Assembly (NCBI GenBank): GCA_031551865.1
Contig: JAVBMY010000003.1
Coordinates: forward strand, 1-64,000
Reading direction: 5' to 3'
DNA: 64,000 nucleotides
From: Rikenella sp031551865
GTDB taxonomy: Bacteria; Bacteroidota; Bacteroidia; Bacteroidales; Rikenellaceae
Shown: one piece after another, positions 1 through 8,105 of the stretch
How positions within the stretch are numbered: the first letter of the stretch is position 1
Layout: each line of letters starts with the position of its first letter
Notes under the pieces: model-generated
Told to the model about the DNA's origin: nothing
Databases searched by the model: none
The model's input: only the letters and a program-made list of their open reading frames with translations
Position numbers and translations under genes: made by a program

Positions 1-1
1 G

Positions 2-133
2 GGGCCGGTTGGATGCTTTGCAGATATCCCTACTGTTTCTAAATGGTACATGGCTTTTCTGATGATGATAGGCCGTTTGGAATTATTTACGGTATTGACA
101 TTGTTGACGCCGGGGTTTTGGAAGAAGATGTAA
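2..133 (+). CDS. trkH: TrkH-type potassium uptake permease, C-terminal end (partial)
   Basis: Frame 2 is open from the window edge to a TAA at 131-133 and encodes about 43 residues. They contain WYMAFLMMIGRLELFTVL and TPGFWKK, the characteristic last transmembrane helix and tail of TrkH/KtrB potassium channels of the SKT family. The rest of the gene lies before the window. In the cell this would be the membrane subunit of Trk K+ uptake, working with a TrkA NAD-binding gate that is not visible here. The reading converges on the truncated gene at 154-710. Only the C-terminus is seen, so the family call rests on one helix. Confidence 0.7.
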   Translation, partial: GPVGCFADIPTVSKWYMAFLMMIGRLELFTVLTLLTPGFWKKM

Positions 134-153
134 TGGGCATAAAGCCCTTATTT

Positions 154-710
154 TCATTTATTCTTCAGGTCACTGACTTCCTGATTGAGTTTATTAACTT
201 CTCCCTGTAACTGAATCATATAGAGTGTCAGTTCTTCTATCTTTTGTAAAAGCTTGGCATTCATTTCGCTCAGGTTGATACCATCTTTGTTTACTTCTTC
301 TGCAGAAGGAATGCCTGGGAGATGTCCGTTTTGTTGAATATGATTGGAGACTTCCGACAGTGCAGGAAGTTTATAGTTTTTGGAGAAAACATAGTCCGGC
401 CAGTTGGTGTTTTCTATTTTGACTTCCTGGGCGCGGATGGTACCGGCTACTTCCAGGCGTTGTGTCGGGTGGCTGACTCCGATTCCTACTTTTCCGTCTG
501 CCAGGACACAGAAACTTTCAACCCATTCATTAGTAGTATACCGGGTATTTCCTATAACGAATCTATCTTCGGGAGAGTGATAATCTCCAACATTTACTCT
601 CAATTCGGTCACATCTTCAGCAATATTATATCTGGCTATCCATAAATGATCGGAGTTTTCTTTTTTTCCAAAGAAATGGAGTTTTTGTCCGTAACCGGTA
701 TCTCCTTCTT
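154..710 (-). pseudogene. Tail-fibre-like (S74-type) surface protein, 5'-truncated by an IS
   Basis: The readable part encodes about 185 residues with GKVGIGVSHPTQRLEVAG, then WPDYVF...YKLPALSEV, GHLPGIPSAEEV and a C-terminal coiled coil rich in L, Q and E (about residues 150-190). This is the C-terminal module common to Bacteroidota proteins related to phage tail fibres, sometimes annotated as chaperone-of-endosialidase-like. The first five residues of the open frame (positions 711-726) derive from the terminal repeat of the adjacent IS. An in-frame TAG at 736-738 lies just upstream, so the original start and signal peptide are gone. The other half of the gene is not found beyond the IS. GC content is low compared with the rest of the window. 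Probably non-functional. Confidence 0.65.
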
Positions 711-802
711 CCTGTTTTCCGCACAATTTTTCTCTCTAAAAAATACGCATTGAATATCAGTTGATTACGGGTGAATAATTTTGAAAATGGGTGTCCCATG
801 CC

Positions 803-810
803 TATCTTTG
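803..810 (+). promoter_or_regulatory. Transposase promoter -7 box
   Basis: TATCTTTG is a perfect match to the Bacteroidota -7 consensus TAnnTTTG. It ends 4 bases before the ATG at 815, so the transposase mRNA would have almost no leader. Confidence 0.6.
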
Positions 811-814
811 TATA

Positions 815-2383
815 ATGTTTGTACGACGGAAGCCAAATAGGACTGGGACGGTAAGCGTTCAGGTGATTTCCAAGAGCCGGGGTCACTACCAAGTGCTATG
901 CAGTTTAGGAACCGGTCGTAGCGAGTCCGAGTTAAATCGATTAGAAGAAAAAGCCTATCAATATATACGAGAGAAAGAAGGACTGACAAACGGCTTGTTT
1001 GTTAATGAAGAAGAACTGATGTTGGAAGAATTTATCTCAACACTGTCCAATGATCAACTTCAGGTTATCGGTCCGGAACTAATATTTGGCAAGTTATATG
1101 ATGCCATCGGATACGGGGAGATAGAAAACGAGTTATTCCGGCATTTGGTTATCACCCGACTGTTCAATCCCGGCAGCAAATTAAAGACAATCGATTATCT
1201 ATCCCGCTACCAGGGAATATACCATTGCGTGGATAAAGTTTATCGTTTTCTTGACAGCCTTTGTTTCAGGAAGAATAAAGAGGATACTCAGGCATCTACA
1301 GATATAAAGAGCCGGGTGGAGCGAATCACATTTGAACATACAAAAAAGGTACTCCGGGGGAAGATAGACGTTGTGTTCTACGATATGACAACTCTTTATT
1401 TTGAAGCCTCAGACGAAGACGACCTGCGACGAACGGGCTATTCTAAGGATGGCAAGCCTCATTGTCCCCAGATCTTATTGGGTTTGTTGGTTGCATCAGG
1501 AGGTAATCCGATCGGATATGAGATTTTTGAAGGGAATGTATTTGAAGGAGACACCTTTATCCCGGTATTGCAAAATATAGAAAAGAAATATGCTTTGGGA
1601 AGACCGGTTGTAATCGCTGACGCAGGATTGCTATCCGATAAAAACATCCGGGCATTGGAAAGTGAAGGGTATGAATATATACTCGGGGCTCGTCCCAAAA
1701 ACGAAACAAAAGCCATTAAAGAAAAGATACTGTCATTGGAATTGGAGAATGGGAAAACAGCAATCGTCAGAAAAAATGAAACAACAAGGATAGTTGTTTC
1801 GATGAGCGACAGCCGAGCTTTAAAAGACGCTGCGAATCGCAAACGGGGACTCCTACGTTTACAGAAAAAATTGGCAAGCGGAAAACTAACCAAGGCGAGC
1901 ATCAACAACCGAGGATACAATAAATACTTGAAGATGGAAGGCGAAATAACCATATCCATAGATCTGGACAAATTCAACGCCGATGCATCCTGGGATGGCA
2001 TTAAAGCTTACATCACAAACACTAAACTTTCGGCAAAGAAGGTTATTGCTAATTACAGCAACCTCTGGTATATTGAACGGGCTTTCAGAATGAATAAAAC
2101 AGATTTAGGCATACGACCCATCTATCATCGCCTAAGAAACAGAATCGAAGGACATATCTGCATCTGTTTTACTGCTTACGCTATTATGTTGGAAATGGAA
2201 AGAATATTGAAACAGACAAAATCCTCATTGACCCTGAATCGCGTGCAGGATATATCTAAAAACATGTACCAACTCACCTACAGACTGCCTATATCCAGAA
2301 AACAGGTGACCAGAATCCTTAACATGGACGAACAACAGCGGAAGGTATTGGAGTTGGTAGAGGAGTGGTGCAGAATTCAATGA
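815..2383 (+). CDS. IS1634-type DDE transposase
   Basis: A 522-residue protein. DDE-type residues are visible in order: an aspartate in VVFYDMTTLYFE, a second in VVIADAGLLSDKN, and the YREK signature in LWYIERAFRMNKTDL, which supplies the catalytic glutamate. These features and the length place it in the IS1634 group of the IS4 superfamily, which moves by cut-and-paste. I start at ATG 815 (MFVRRKPNRTG) rather than the in-frame ATG at 791. The promoter box lies between the two, and family members begin with a short FVR/K-rich stretch. No frameshift or missing motif is seen, so the element may be active. Codon use is more AT-rich than that of neighbouring chromosomal genes. Confidence 0.88.
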   Translation: MFVRRKPNRTGTVSVQVISKSRGHYQVLCSLGTGRSESELNRLEEKAYQYIREKEGLTNGLFVNEEELMLEEFISTLSNDQLQVIGPELIFGKLYDAIGYGEIENELFRHLVITRLFNPGSKLKTIDYLSRYQGIYHCVDKVYRFLDSLCFRKNKEDTQASTDIKSRVERITFEHTKKVLRGKIDVVFYDMTTLYFEASDEDDLRRTGYSKDGKPHCPQILLGLLVASGGNPIGYEIFEGNVFEGDTFIPVLQNIEKKYALGRPVVIADAGLLSDKNIRALESEGYEYILGARPKNETKAIKEKILSLELENGKTAIVRKNETTRIVVSMSDSRALKDAANRKRGLLRLQKKLASGKLTKASINNRGYNKYLKMEGEITISIDLDKFNADASWDGIKAYITNTKLSAKKVIANYSNLWYIERAFRMNKTDLGIRPIYHRLRNRIEGHICICFTAYAIMLEMERILKQTKSSLTLNRVQDISKNMYQLTYRLPISRKQVTRILNMDEQQRKVLELVEEWCRIQ

Positions 2384-2470
2384 TTTGTATTGGGTGTCCC
2401 ATTGCGGAAAACAGGTGTCAACCTAAGCTTAATGTTACTTTATACCGTGCTGTCATAGCTGTTTTTGTGG

Positions 2471-2502
2471 CAAATATACGATAAACATCAGACATAATCA
2501 AA
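2471..2502 (-). promoter_or_regulatory. Strong Bacteroidota-type promoter reading into the IS
   Basis: On the minus strand this is TTTG, 20 bases, then TATATTTG, an exact -33/-7 arrangement. It reads leftwards. The first ATG (2455) opens only 12 codons before a TGA next to the IS end. It was probably the promoter of a gene that the IS or a deletion has destroyed. Confidence 0.6.
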
Positions 2503-2570
2503 TTGACGTGACACTAGTTTATAGAGAGAATTAAAATTATTATTAATCAATCTTGATTGCATAGGCTTTG

Positions 2571-2592
2571 TCAACCGTAATGTCAACCGTAA
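2571..2592. repeat. Tandem 10-bp repeat beside tRNA-Arg
   Basis: TCAACCGTAA occurs twice with a 12-bp period (2571-2580, 2583-2592), just upstream of the tRNA. It is short but exact, and could be an accessory site of an integrated element whose end lies here. The rest of 2503-2603 is AT-rich and holds no gene that I can see. Confidence 0.4.
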
Positions 2593-2603
2593 ACGAAAAG
2601 GAA

Positions 2604-2720
2604 GGTTCTGTAGCTCAACTGAACCCGCGAAAGACGAGGCTTGCCGAGCTTTTGAGGGCTTGATAGAGCATCTGACTACGGATCAGAAGGTTACAGGTTT
2701 GAATCCTGTCGGTGTCACCA
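2604..2720 (+). tRNA. tRNA-Arg(ACG) with a ~40-nt D-loop insertion and poor acceptor pairing
   Basis: The 3' part is a normal tRNA: D-stem half GAGC, anticodon arm 2671-2687 with anticodon ACG at 2678-2680, T arm ACAGG/CCTGT, and an encoded CCA at 2718-2720. The 5' part (2604-2621) matches the usual start of this tRNA up to the D loop. About 40 extra bases (2622-2661) then interrupt the loop. The acceptor stem pairs badly: GGTTCTG against CGGTGTC gives three Watson-Crick pairs, three G-U pairs and one mismatch, whereas the 3' strand would need GACACCG. The two halves therefore look as if they came from different tRNA copies. A recombination scar at an attachment site, or a pseudo-tRNA, is more likely than a functional gene. 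Confidence 0.6.
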
Positions 2721-2724
2721 CAAA

Positions 2725-2764
2725 GAAGCCCCCACCCCGCACGGAGTGGGGGCTTCTCCCTTTT
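2725..2764 (+). terminator. Intrinsic terminator after tRNA-Arg
   Basis: An 11-bp perfect stem, GAAGCCCCCAC (2725-2735) with GTGGGGGCTTC (2746-2756), is followed by CTCCC and TTTT. It stops tRNA transcription. It also overlaps the first possible start of the next open frame, which argues for a later start there. Confidence 0.8.
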
Positions 2765-2859
2765 CCCGGAGAAAGGACTCCGGCACCTCCCGGAAACTGA
2801 CCGCGCAAATGCGGATCGTCGGCCTTGCCGTCTGTTTTTTCGCTACCTTTACCTTCGGA

Positions 2860-3795
2860 ATGATTCGAAAGTTCACCCCCCTGTCAGCCCTCGCAGCATC
2901 GCTGATCCTCTTTGGCCATATCGTTCCGGTCGCGGCCGGAACGAATCCGTTTGTTACGATAGTCCCGGGTGACACTGCCAGGTCCGTTCTCCTCTTCCAT
3001 TCAGCAGACCCGACCTTTCCACTCATTCCCGAGACTGCCGAAAGCGACTCCTCGACAACCTCCGTACAGTCCACGGGTGGTGCTACCTTCGCCACAGCGC
3101 CCCCTCCCGTTTCGTACACTAAAAAACACAAGATCACCGCCGGACAGGTATTCGAATACGCCGTGCCCTCGCTGATGATCACTTACGGAATCCTGTCGAC
3201 AGAAAGCCCCTGGTTGCGCGGACTCGACTACTCCACACGCGACGAGCTGATCGAGGACAACTCGATGCTCTACAACAGACTCGACAACTACCTCCAGTTC
3301 TCTCCCGCCGTAGCCGCCTTCACCATGAAGATCGCCGGCGTGAAAAGCACCCACAACTTCCGGCAGATGCTGGTACTCTACGCGATCAGCAACCTGGTCG
3401 AAACCGGGGTCGTCTACACGATGAAAAACACTGTGCCCCGGTTACGCCCCGACGGCGCAGCCACCAACTCATTCCCTTCGGGGCACACGGCCACCGCTTT
3501 CGTAGCCGCCGAGTTCCTGCACCAGGAGTACAAGCACAAATCGGTCTGGATCAGCGTGGGCGGCTACGCCATGGCATCGTTGATCGGCGCGTCTCGCATT
3601 TACAACAACCGGCACTGGATAAGTGATGTGATCACCGGAGCCGGAATCGGCATCCTCTCGACCAAGCTGGTCTATCTGGCCTTCCGCCGGGCCTTCGACA
3701 GCAGCTGCGAGAAGAGACCGAAGACACAGCAGGCTCTCGTGCTACCCACATACAGCAACGGCATGCTCGGCGCGCATTTCTCGTACCTGTTTTGA
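2860..3795 (+). CDS. PAP2-family membrane-associated phosphatase
   Basis: About 311 residues from ATG 2860. The three motifs of the PAP2/vanadium-haloperoxidase phosphatase superfamily are present: KNTVPRLRP (KX6RP), PSGHTAT, and SRIYNNRHWISD (SRX5HX3D, holding the catalytic histidine). The N-terminus from 2860 reads as a signal peptide ending near VAAG. Members dephosphorylate lipid phosphates such as undecaprenyl pyrophosphate or lipid A 1-phosphate on the outer side of the inner membrane. The true substrate here is unknown. In-frame ATGs at 2746 and 2809 exist, but the first lies inside the tRNA terminator hairpin. It stands alone and converges on the GH20 gene, with palindromic repeats between them. 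Confidence 0.85.
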   Translation: MIRKFTPLSALAASLILFGHIVPVAAGTNPFVTIVPGDTARSVLLFHSADPTFPLIPETAESDSSTTSVQSTGGATFATAPPPVSYTKKHKITAGQVFEYAVPSLMITYGILSTESPWLRGLDYSTRDELIEDNSMLYNRLDNYLQFSPAVAAFTMKIAGVKSTHNFRQMLVLYAISNLVETGVVYTMKNTVPRLRPDGAATNSFPSGHTATAFVAAEFLHQEYKHKSVWISVGGYAMASLIGASRIYNNRHWISDVITGAGIGILSTKLVYLAFRRAFDSSCEKRPKTQQALVLPTYSNGMLGAHFSYLF

Positions 3796-3828
3796 TCCCC
3801 CCGGGAAACCCCGGAATAAGATTCCCCG

Positions 3829-3937
3829 GTCATTGCGAGAAGTGTGAACCGCGACGCGGCAATCGGAAAATATTCCTTGCAGGGATACTATCCGATTGCC
3901 GCGTCGCGGTTCACGGCGTTCTCTACCCGCAATGACG
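3829..3937. repeat. Palindromic intergenic repeat, CATTGCGAG family
   Basis: The ends are GTCATTGCGAGA and CCGCAATGAC. Inside lies a near-perfect inverted repeat of more than 20 bp built on TGAACCGCGACGCGGCAATC, around a short AT-rich loop. Similar elements occur at 11275, 23825 and 29991. Confidence 0.75.
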
Positions 3938-3969
3938 GGGAAACGGCACTCAACCCTGTAAAACACGAA

Positions 3970-4001
3970 CGGCCCGGACGCACACATGTGCATCCGGGCC
4001 G
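3970..4001. terminator. Hairpin between convergent genes
   Basis: GGCCCGGA...TCCGGGCC forms a stem extended by GCAC/GTGC around ACAT. There is no U-run. It lies between the 3' ends of the PAP2 and GH20 genes and could stop transcription from both sides. Confidence 0.5.
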
Positions 4002-4039
4002 CGGTTATTCAGTCAAGGGAACGGTTCTGAGGAGAGCGG

Positions 4040-6361
4040 CTATTCCACCGTGATCTCGTCGACAAATACGTACGAGGGGCGTCCGGCGGCGCCGTGCCAG
4101 GCGGGCATCGGTCCGCTGCCGCGGATGATCACCTCGACGTAGCGCGCTTTCACGGCAGGGAACGTCAGCTCGTGGGTAAAGACGCCGTTCCTGTCGCCCT
4201 CCTGCTGCACGGGAATATCGAGCGAGGCCACCTGGCGGAACGACGCACCGTCGTCCGAGACTTTCACCACGGCTTCGGTAGCGCCGAAAACCCAGTCGCC
4301 CTTGGCCACGTTGGTATTGAAAGCCACGCGGCTGATCTCGGCGGCAGTTTTCAGGTCGATCACCGCGTCCACGTCCGCTCCCTGGAAGCCGAGCCAGCGA
4401 CCGGTGCGGTAGTTTTCGTCGCCGCTCAGCCCGTCGTTAAGCACCGTGGCTCCCGTGTAGGCATATCCGCGGCTGGGGTTCTCCTTCAGCGTGATGGGCT
4501 TGACCGTCGCCTTGTTGAAACGGAACGTCTCGCTCAGGATACGGCTGCGGTAGCCGTTGGGACGGATCATGATCGCCCGCAGGTCAGCGTCCCCGGTGAT
4601 ACGGAGCGGTGATGCGTATTTCGGCGAAGCGGTGGTCGGCTCCGTACCGTCGAGCGTATAGTAGATGTCGCCCTCGACCTGGTGGTTGAGCGTCACTTCG
4701 AGGTAGCCGCTGTCGACATCGGGCCGTACCGAGGCCGTCAGGTCGAAGATGTGCCTGGCGTAGTTGTAGCCCAGACGGTCGTAGAGTTCCATCATGCGTA
4801 CCAGCCGTTGCAGGAAGTAGTCGTAGTCGCGGGTCGCCGGATCGCTCCACTGCACCTCGGCCAGCGCGGCCAGGCGCGGCAGGAGCATATACTCGACGTG
4901 CCGGAAATTAGTGATATATTCCGTCCACAGGTTGGCCTGCACGCCGATCACATATTTTTTGAACTCTTCGGGGATGCCCGCGGCCGGATCGAACGAATAG
5001 ACCTGCTCGACGGGCACATAGCCACCGATGCCGAGCGGTTCGTTGGCCACATCGCGCGTCTGGTAGTAGTCGAAGTAGAGGTAACTGTTGGGGGTCATGA
5101 TCACGTCGTGTTCCTGTTTGGCCGCTTCGATACCGCCGCGCACGCCGCGCCAGCTCATCACCGTGGCGTTGGGGGCGAGCCCCCCTTCGAGGATCTCGTC
5201 CCAACCGATGATGTGGCGGCCTTTGCTCTCGACGAATTTCTCCATGCGGGTAATCACATAGCTCTGGAGGTACTCTTCGGCGGAGTGGCGCTTATCGCCA
5301 CGGATGCCGAGCCCGGCGATACGGGCCTGACATTTGGGGCATTTCTCCCACCGGGTCTTGGGGCATTCGTCGCCCCCGATGTGGATGTATTCCGACGGGA
5401 AGAGGTCGATCACCTCGGCGAGCACGTCTTCGAGCAGTTGCATCGCCTGTTCGTTCCCGGCACAAATCACGTTGTCAGACACGCCCCACTGGCCCCACAC
5501 TTCGTAGGGGCCTCCGGTGCAGCCCAGTTCGGGATAGGCAGCCAGCGTGGCCTGCTGGTGGCCGGGCAGATCGATCTCGGGGATGATGGTGATGTGGCGT
5601 TCGGCGGCATAAGCGATAATGTCTCGGACCTCGTCCTGGGTATAGAACCCGCCGTATTCTTTGCCGTCATATTCGCCGCTGTTGCGGCCGATGACGGTTT
5701 CTTTGCGCACCGAACCGATCTCGGTCAGGCGCGGGTATTTTTTGATTTCGATGCGCCAGCCCTGGTCGTCGATGATGTGCCAGTGGAAACGGTTGACGTT
5801 ATGCAGCGCCAGGATGTCGAGGTATATCTTGATCGAGTCGGGCGTGAAATAGTGGCGCGCCGCGTCGAGGTGCATACCGCGATAGGCGAAGCTGGGATAG
5901 TCGTTGATGGTGACGGCGGGCATCTCGACCTTGCCTTTGACTTCGGCGGGAAGCGATTTGCGGAGCGTCTGTATGCCGTAGAATATGCCTGCGAGGGTCG
6001 ATCCGGCGATCACTACGCCTTGGTCGGCGGCGACCGTCAACCGGTAGCCCTCGGGTTGCGTCACCGAGGGGTCGATCCGTAGCGTGATGTCGCCTTCGCC
6101 TTCGGCCACGGTGTGTTCTTTGCCGGTGATCTCCTTCAGGTATCCGGCCAACAGGCGGGCGTTGTGCGCGAGCGAGTCGTCGCCGGCGGAATAGCCGATC
6201 GTGGCCGAACGTTTCATCAGGTAGGGGATCTCGCCCTGCATCTTGATCTCGCGCGGGAGCGGGATCACACCGTAGTCGGCCGTCAGGGTTTTGCCTCCGG
6301 CGCACGAAGCGAGTCCGGCGGCCGCGGCGGCAACGAATAAATAGAAGTAGATTTTTTTCAT
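4040..6361 (-). CDS. GH20 beta-N-acetylhexosaminidase lipoprotein
   Basis: 773 residues. The N-terminus is a lipoprotein signal ending in LASC (cysteine about residue 20), so the enzyme is tethered to a membrane, probably the outer one. Domains in order: a GH20b-type N-terminal domain (about 25-150), the GH20 catalytic barrel (about 150-500) with the IHIGGDECP motif that carries the catalytic Asp-Glu pair, a chitobiase-like C-terminal beta domain (about 545-620), and a discoidin F5/8-type carbohydrate-binding domain (about 640-773). It removes terminal GlcNAc or GalNAc from glycans and uses the substrate acetamido group. In gut Bacteroidota such enzymes act on mucin and other host glycans. 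No SusC/D pair is next to it, so it is not part of a visible PUL. Confidence 0.92.
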   Translation of the reverse strand: MKKIYFYLFVAAAAAGLASCAGGKTLTADYGVIPLPREIKMQGEIPYLMKRSATIGYSAGDDSLAHNARLLAGYLKEITGKEHTVAEGEGDITLRIDPSVTQPEGYRLTVAADQGVVIAGSTLAGIFYGIQTLRKSLPAEVKGKVEMPAVTINDYPSFAYRGMHLDAARHYFTPDSIKIYLDILALHNVNRFHWHIIDDQGWRIEIKKYPRLTEIGSVRKETVIGRNSGEYDGKEYGGFYTQDEVRDIIAYAAERHITIIPEIDLPGHQQATLAAYPELGCTGGPYEVWGQWGVSDNVICAGNEQAMQLLEDVLAEVIDLFPSEYIHIGGDECPKTRWEKCPKCQARIAGLGIRGDKRHSAEEYLQSYVITRMEKFVESKGRHIIGWDEILEGGLAPNATVMSWRGVRGGIEAAKQEHDVIMTPNSYLYFDYYQTRDVANEPLGIGGYVPVEQVYSFDPAAGIPEEFKKYVIGVQANLWTEYITNFRHVEYMLLPRLAALAEVQWSDPATRDYDYFLQRLVRMMELYDRLGYNYARHIFDLTASVRPDVDSGYLEVTLNHQVEGDIYYTLDGTEPTTASPKYASPLRITGDADLRAIMIRPNGYRSRILSETFRFNKATVKPITLKENPSRGYAYTGATVLNDGLSGDENYRTGRWLGFQGADVDAVIDLKTAAEISRVAFNTNVAKGDWVFGATEAVVKVSDDGASFRQVASLDIPVQQEGDRNGVFTHELTFPAVKARYVEVIIRGSGPMPAWHGAAGRPSYVFVDEITVE

Positions 6362-6421
6362 CGTCTCGTATAAATAAAGTTTAGGTTAGCGTACTCCGGC
6401 AGGCAGGACAGGGGTCGTTCA

Positions 6422-6429
6422 CAAAGATA
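6422..6429 (-). promoter_or_regulatory. Promoter -7 box of the GH20 gene
   Basis: On the minus strand this reads TATCTTTG, an exact TAnnTTTG box, about 60 bases upstream of the GH20 start. No clear -33 TTTG is seen at the usual spacing. Confidence 0.6.
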
Positions 6430-6505
6430 TAAAAAAACCGGTGCCGCCGCTCAGCCATGTATGCATCGGGGAACAAATCGTACCGGATTTCCCTGGATTT
6501 ATTCC

Positions 6506-6513
6506 TATCTTTA
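6506..6513 (+). promoter_or_regulatory. Possible -7 box of the acyltransferase gene
   Basis: TATCTTTA matches 7 of 8 consensus positions and lies 17 bases before the preferred ATG at 6531. This supports that start over the upstream in-frame ATG at 6441. Confidence 0.4.
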
Positions 6514-6530
6514 TGCCTTTCTTTACCAAA

Positions 6531-7670
6531 ATGCAAGAACCCGTAACCCAAACAACCCCCACCCTCCGCCCGGCCGGATCACACATTGCCTGGATCGACC
6601 TGTTGCGCGTCGTGGCCTGCCTGATGGTCGTCATTTCACACAGCGCCGACTTTTTCGTCGGCCAGCTAGACAACAACTACTCCGAATTCCTGCAAGGCTC
6701 CTTCTGGGGCAGCCTGGTACGCGCCTGCGTGCCGCTGTTCGTGATGATCTCGGGCGTGCTGCTGCTCCCCGTGAAGCAAGACACCGCCACATTCTACAAG
6801 AAAAGGCTCGGACGCGTGGTGTGGCCGCTCGTATGCTGGAGCATCGTGCTTCCGCTGGCCTTCTGGGCCTACGGCGCCGCCACTGCCGACGAAGCCGGAC
6901 GCCACCTGCTGATGTGGCCGCTCAACTTCACCGATACCACCGTGCCGCTCTGGTACCTCTATATGCTCGTGGGGCTCTACCTGTTCCTGCCGATCATCTC
7001 GCCGTGGCTCCAACAAGCCTCGCGCAAGGACATCCGGCGCTTTCTGATGATCTGGGGCTTCACCCTGCTGCTGCCGCCGGGCCAGCTGGCGCTGAAAATG
7101 GCCGGAGGCAACGCGGGCGATTACGGCGAGCTGGGGCTGTTCGGTGTCTGCGCGTGGAACCCCTTCGGTACGTTCTATTACTTCGCCGGATTCCTCGGCT
7201 ACGTGGTGCTGGCGCACTACCGCATGCGGTTCCCGCTCCAGTGGTCGCGGGGCAAGACCCTCGGTGTGGCGGCGGTGCTGTTCGTCGGCGGTTTCGCCCT
7301 GACCGAGGCGGGTTTCCTGTGGATACAAAATCAACACCCCGGCGGCTACGATGCCGCCATGGAGCTTCCGTGGTCGTTCACCGGCCTGAATGTCTTTATG
7401 ATGACCTACGCCGTGTTTATCGTGATGCAGAAGGTCGAGGTGCGCGGCGAGCGTTGCCGCAAATTCCTGAACCGTACGGCGGCGCTGACGTTCGGTATCT
7501 ACCTTTGCCACTTCTTTTTCGTGCGCGTGGGTTATGACCTCGTGTACGAGTGGCTGCCCGTGCCGGCATGGCTCCAGATCCCGGCGATCGCCGTGCTGGC
7601 CTTCGGCGTTTCGGCAGGCGTGGTGCGGCTGCTGCAACTGATCCCCGGCAGTAAGTATATTGTCGGATAA
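6531..7670 (+). CDS. Acyltransferase-3 family integral membrane protein
   Basis: About 379 residues from ATG 6531. The opening WIDLLRVVACLMVVISH holds the conserved R and H of acyltransferase family 3 (OafA/WecH-type). About ten hydrophobic segments follow, ending near SAGVVRLLQLIPGSKYIVG. Members transfer acetyl or other acyl groups across the inner membrane to sugars, peptidoglycan or lipids. The acceptor cannot be read from sequence. An in-frame ATG at 6441 would add 30 residues before the conserved start; I reject it because a -7-like box lies in that stretch. It is divergent from the GH20 gene and shares a short intergenic region with it. Confidence 0.85.
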   Translation: MQEPVTQTTPTLRPAGSHIAWIDLLRVVACLMVVISHSADFFVGQLDNNYSEFLQGSFWGSLVRACVPLFVMISGVLLLPVKQDTATFYKKRLGRVVWPLVCWSIVLPLAFWAYGAATADEAGRHLLMWPLNFTDTTVPLWYLYMLVGLYLFLPIISPWLQQASRKDIRRFLMIWGFTLLLPPGQLALKMAGGNAGDYGELGLFGVCAWNPFGTFYYFAGFLGYVVLAHYRMRFPLQWSRGKTLGVAAVLFVGGFALTEAGFLWIQNQHPGGYDAAMELPWSFTGLNVFMMTYAVFIVMQKVEVRGERCRKFLNRTAALTFGIYLCHFFFVRVGYDLVYEWLPVPAWLQIPAIAVLAFGVSAGVVRLLQLIPGSKYIVG

Positions 7671-7681
7671 GCGCAGAACGA

Positions 7682-7730
7682 ATCGGGCCTCCCCACCCCC
7701 TGAGCGCCTACGGCGCTGGGGAGGCCCGAT
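7682..7730. terminator. Long hairpin after the acyltransferase gene
   Basis: A 14-bp perfect stem ATCGGGCCTCCCCA/TGGGGAGGCCCGAT, with an inner AGCGCC/GGCGCT hairpin, starts 12 bases after the stop codon. It lacks a U-run. Confidence 0.5.
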
Positions 7731-7778
7731 AGGCTGACGCCGGAGCAAGAAGCACCCGGCCCCGTTACGAAGAGAGAA

Positions 7779-7880
7779 GCGGCCCGCGCCGGAACGCGTT
7801 TCACGCGTTCCGGCGCGGGCCGCTATGCTTGCGCAAGCGCTGCGCCGCCGCAGAGAAAGGCAGGCCTGCCTGACGGCAGG
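7779..7880. repeat. Hairpin plus conserved tail repeat, copy 1
   Basis: A perfect 21-bp stem (7779-7799 with 7803-7823, loop TTC) is followed by TATGCTTGCGCAAGCGCTG and GCAGAGAAAGGCAGGCC. The same tail follows a different hairpin at 27018 and 59822. The hairpin varies while the tail is conserved. Confidence 0.65.
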
Positions 7881-7905
7881 CCGCACTACCCCCCTCAAAC
7901 AACAG

Positions 7906-7953
7906 TTCCGGGGCCTTTCCTGACTGAGAATTCAGTCAGGAAAGGCCCCGGAA
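7906..7953. repeat. Perfect 22-bp inverted repeat
   Basis: The arm starting TTCCGGGGCCTTTCC at 7906-7927 is exactly complementary to 7932-7953 around the 4-base loop GAAT. The interval 7671-8421 holds no gene that I can support, only such hairpins. Confidence 0.7.
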
Positions 7954-8105
7954 CCCGTTTAGAAAAAAGACCGGACAGCCGCCTGAAAGTTCAAAAGATC
8001 AAAACTCAAGTAACCTGATGAAGGCATAACGGAGGGTCGAGGGCTTTAACCCTGAATATAAAGCCCTGGACACCTGCCGGGCGTGTCCGGTCAATTAATA
8101 TATTA

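Larger units (their letters stand above)
711..2415 (+). mobile_element. IS1634-type insertion sequence (IS4 superfamily)
   Basis: A perfect 13-bp inverted repeat, CCTGTTTTCCGCA at 711-723 and TGCGGAAAACAGG at 2403-2415, brackets one transposase gene. The total of about 1.7 kb fits this family. A second shared motif, TGGGTGTCCCAT, occurs just inside both sides (788-799 and 2391-2402) in direct orientation and is nearly palindromic. I see no target-site duplication in the flanks (cttctt on the left, tgtcaa on the right). The element may therefore have undergone a rearrangement, or its exact ends may differ slightly. Confidence 0.75.

Noticed and set aside
2746..2859. N-terminal extension of the PAP2 protein from the ATG at 2746
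   Set aside because: This start lies inside the tRNA terminator hairpin and the extra residues precede a proper signal peptide beginning at 2860.
4682..6082. A 466-codon plus-strand frame opposite the GH20 gene
   Set aside because: Antisense shadow of an unmistakable GH20 enzyme.
6461..7537. A 358-codon frame overlapping the acyltransferase gene on the same strand
   Set aside because: Arginine-, alanine- and proline-rich out-of-frame reading of the acyltransferase gene without conserved motifs.
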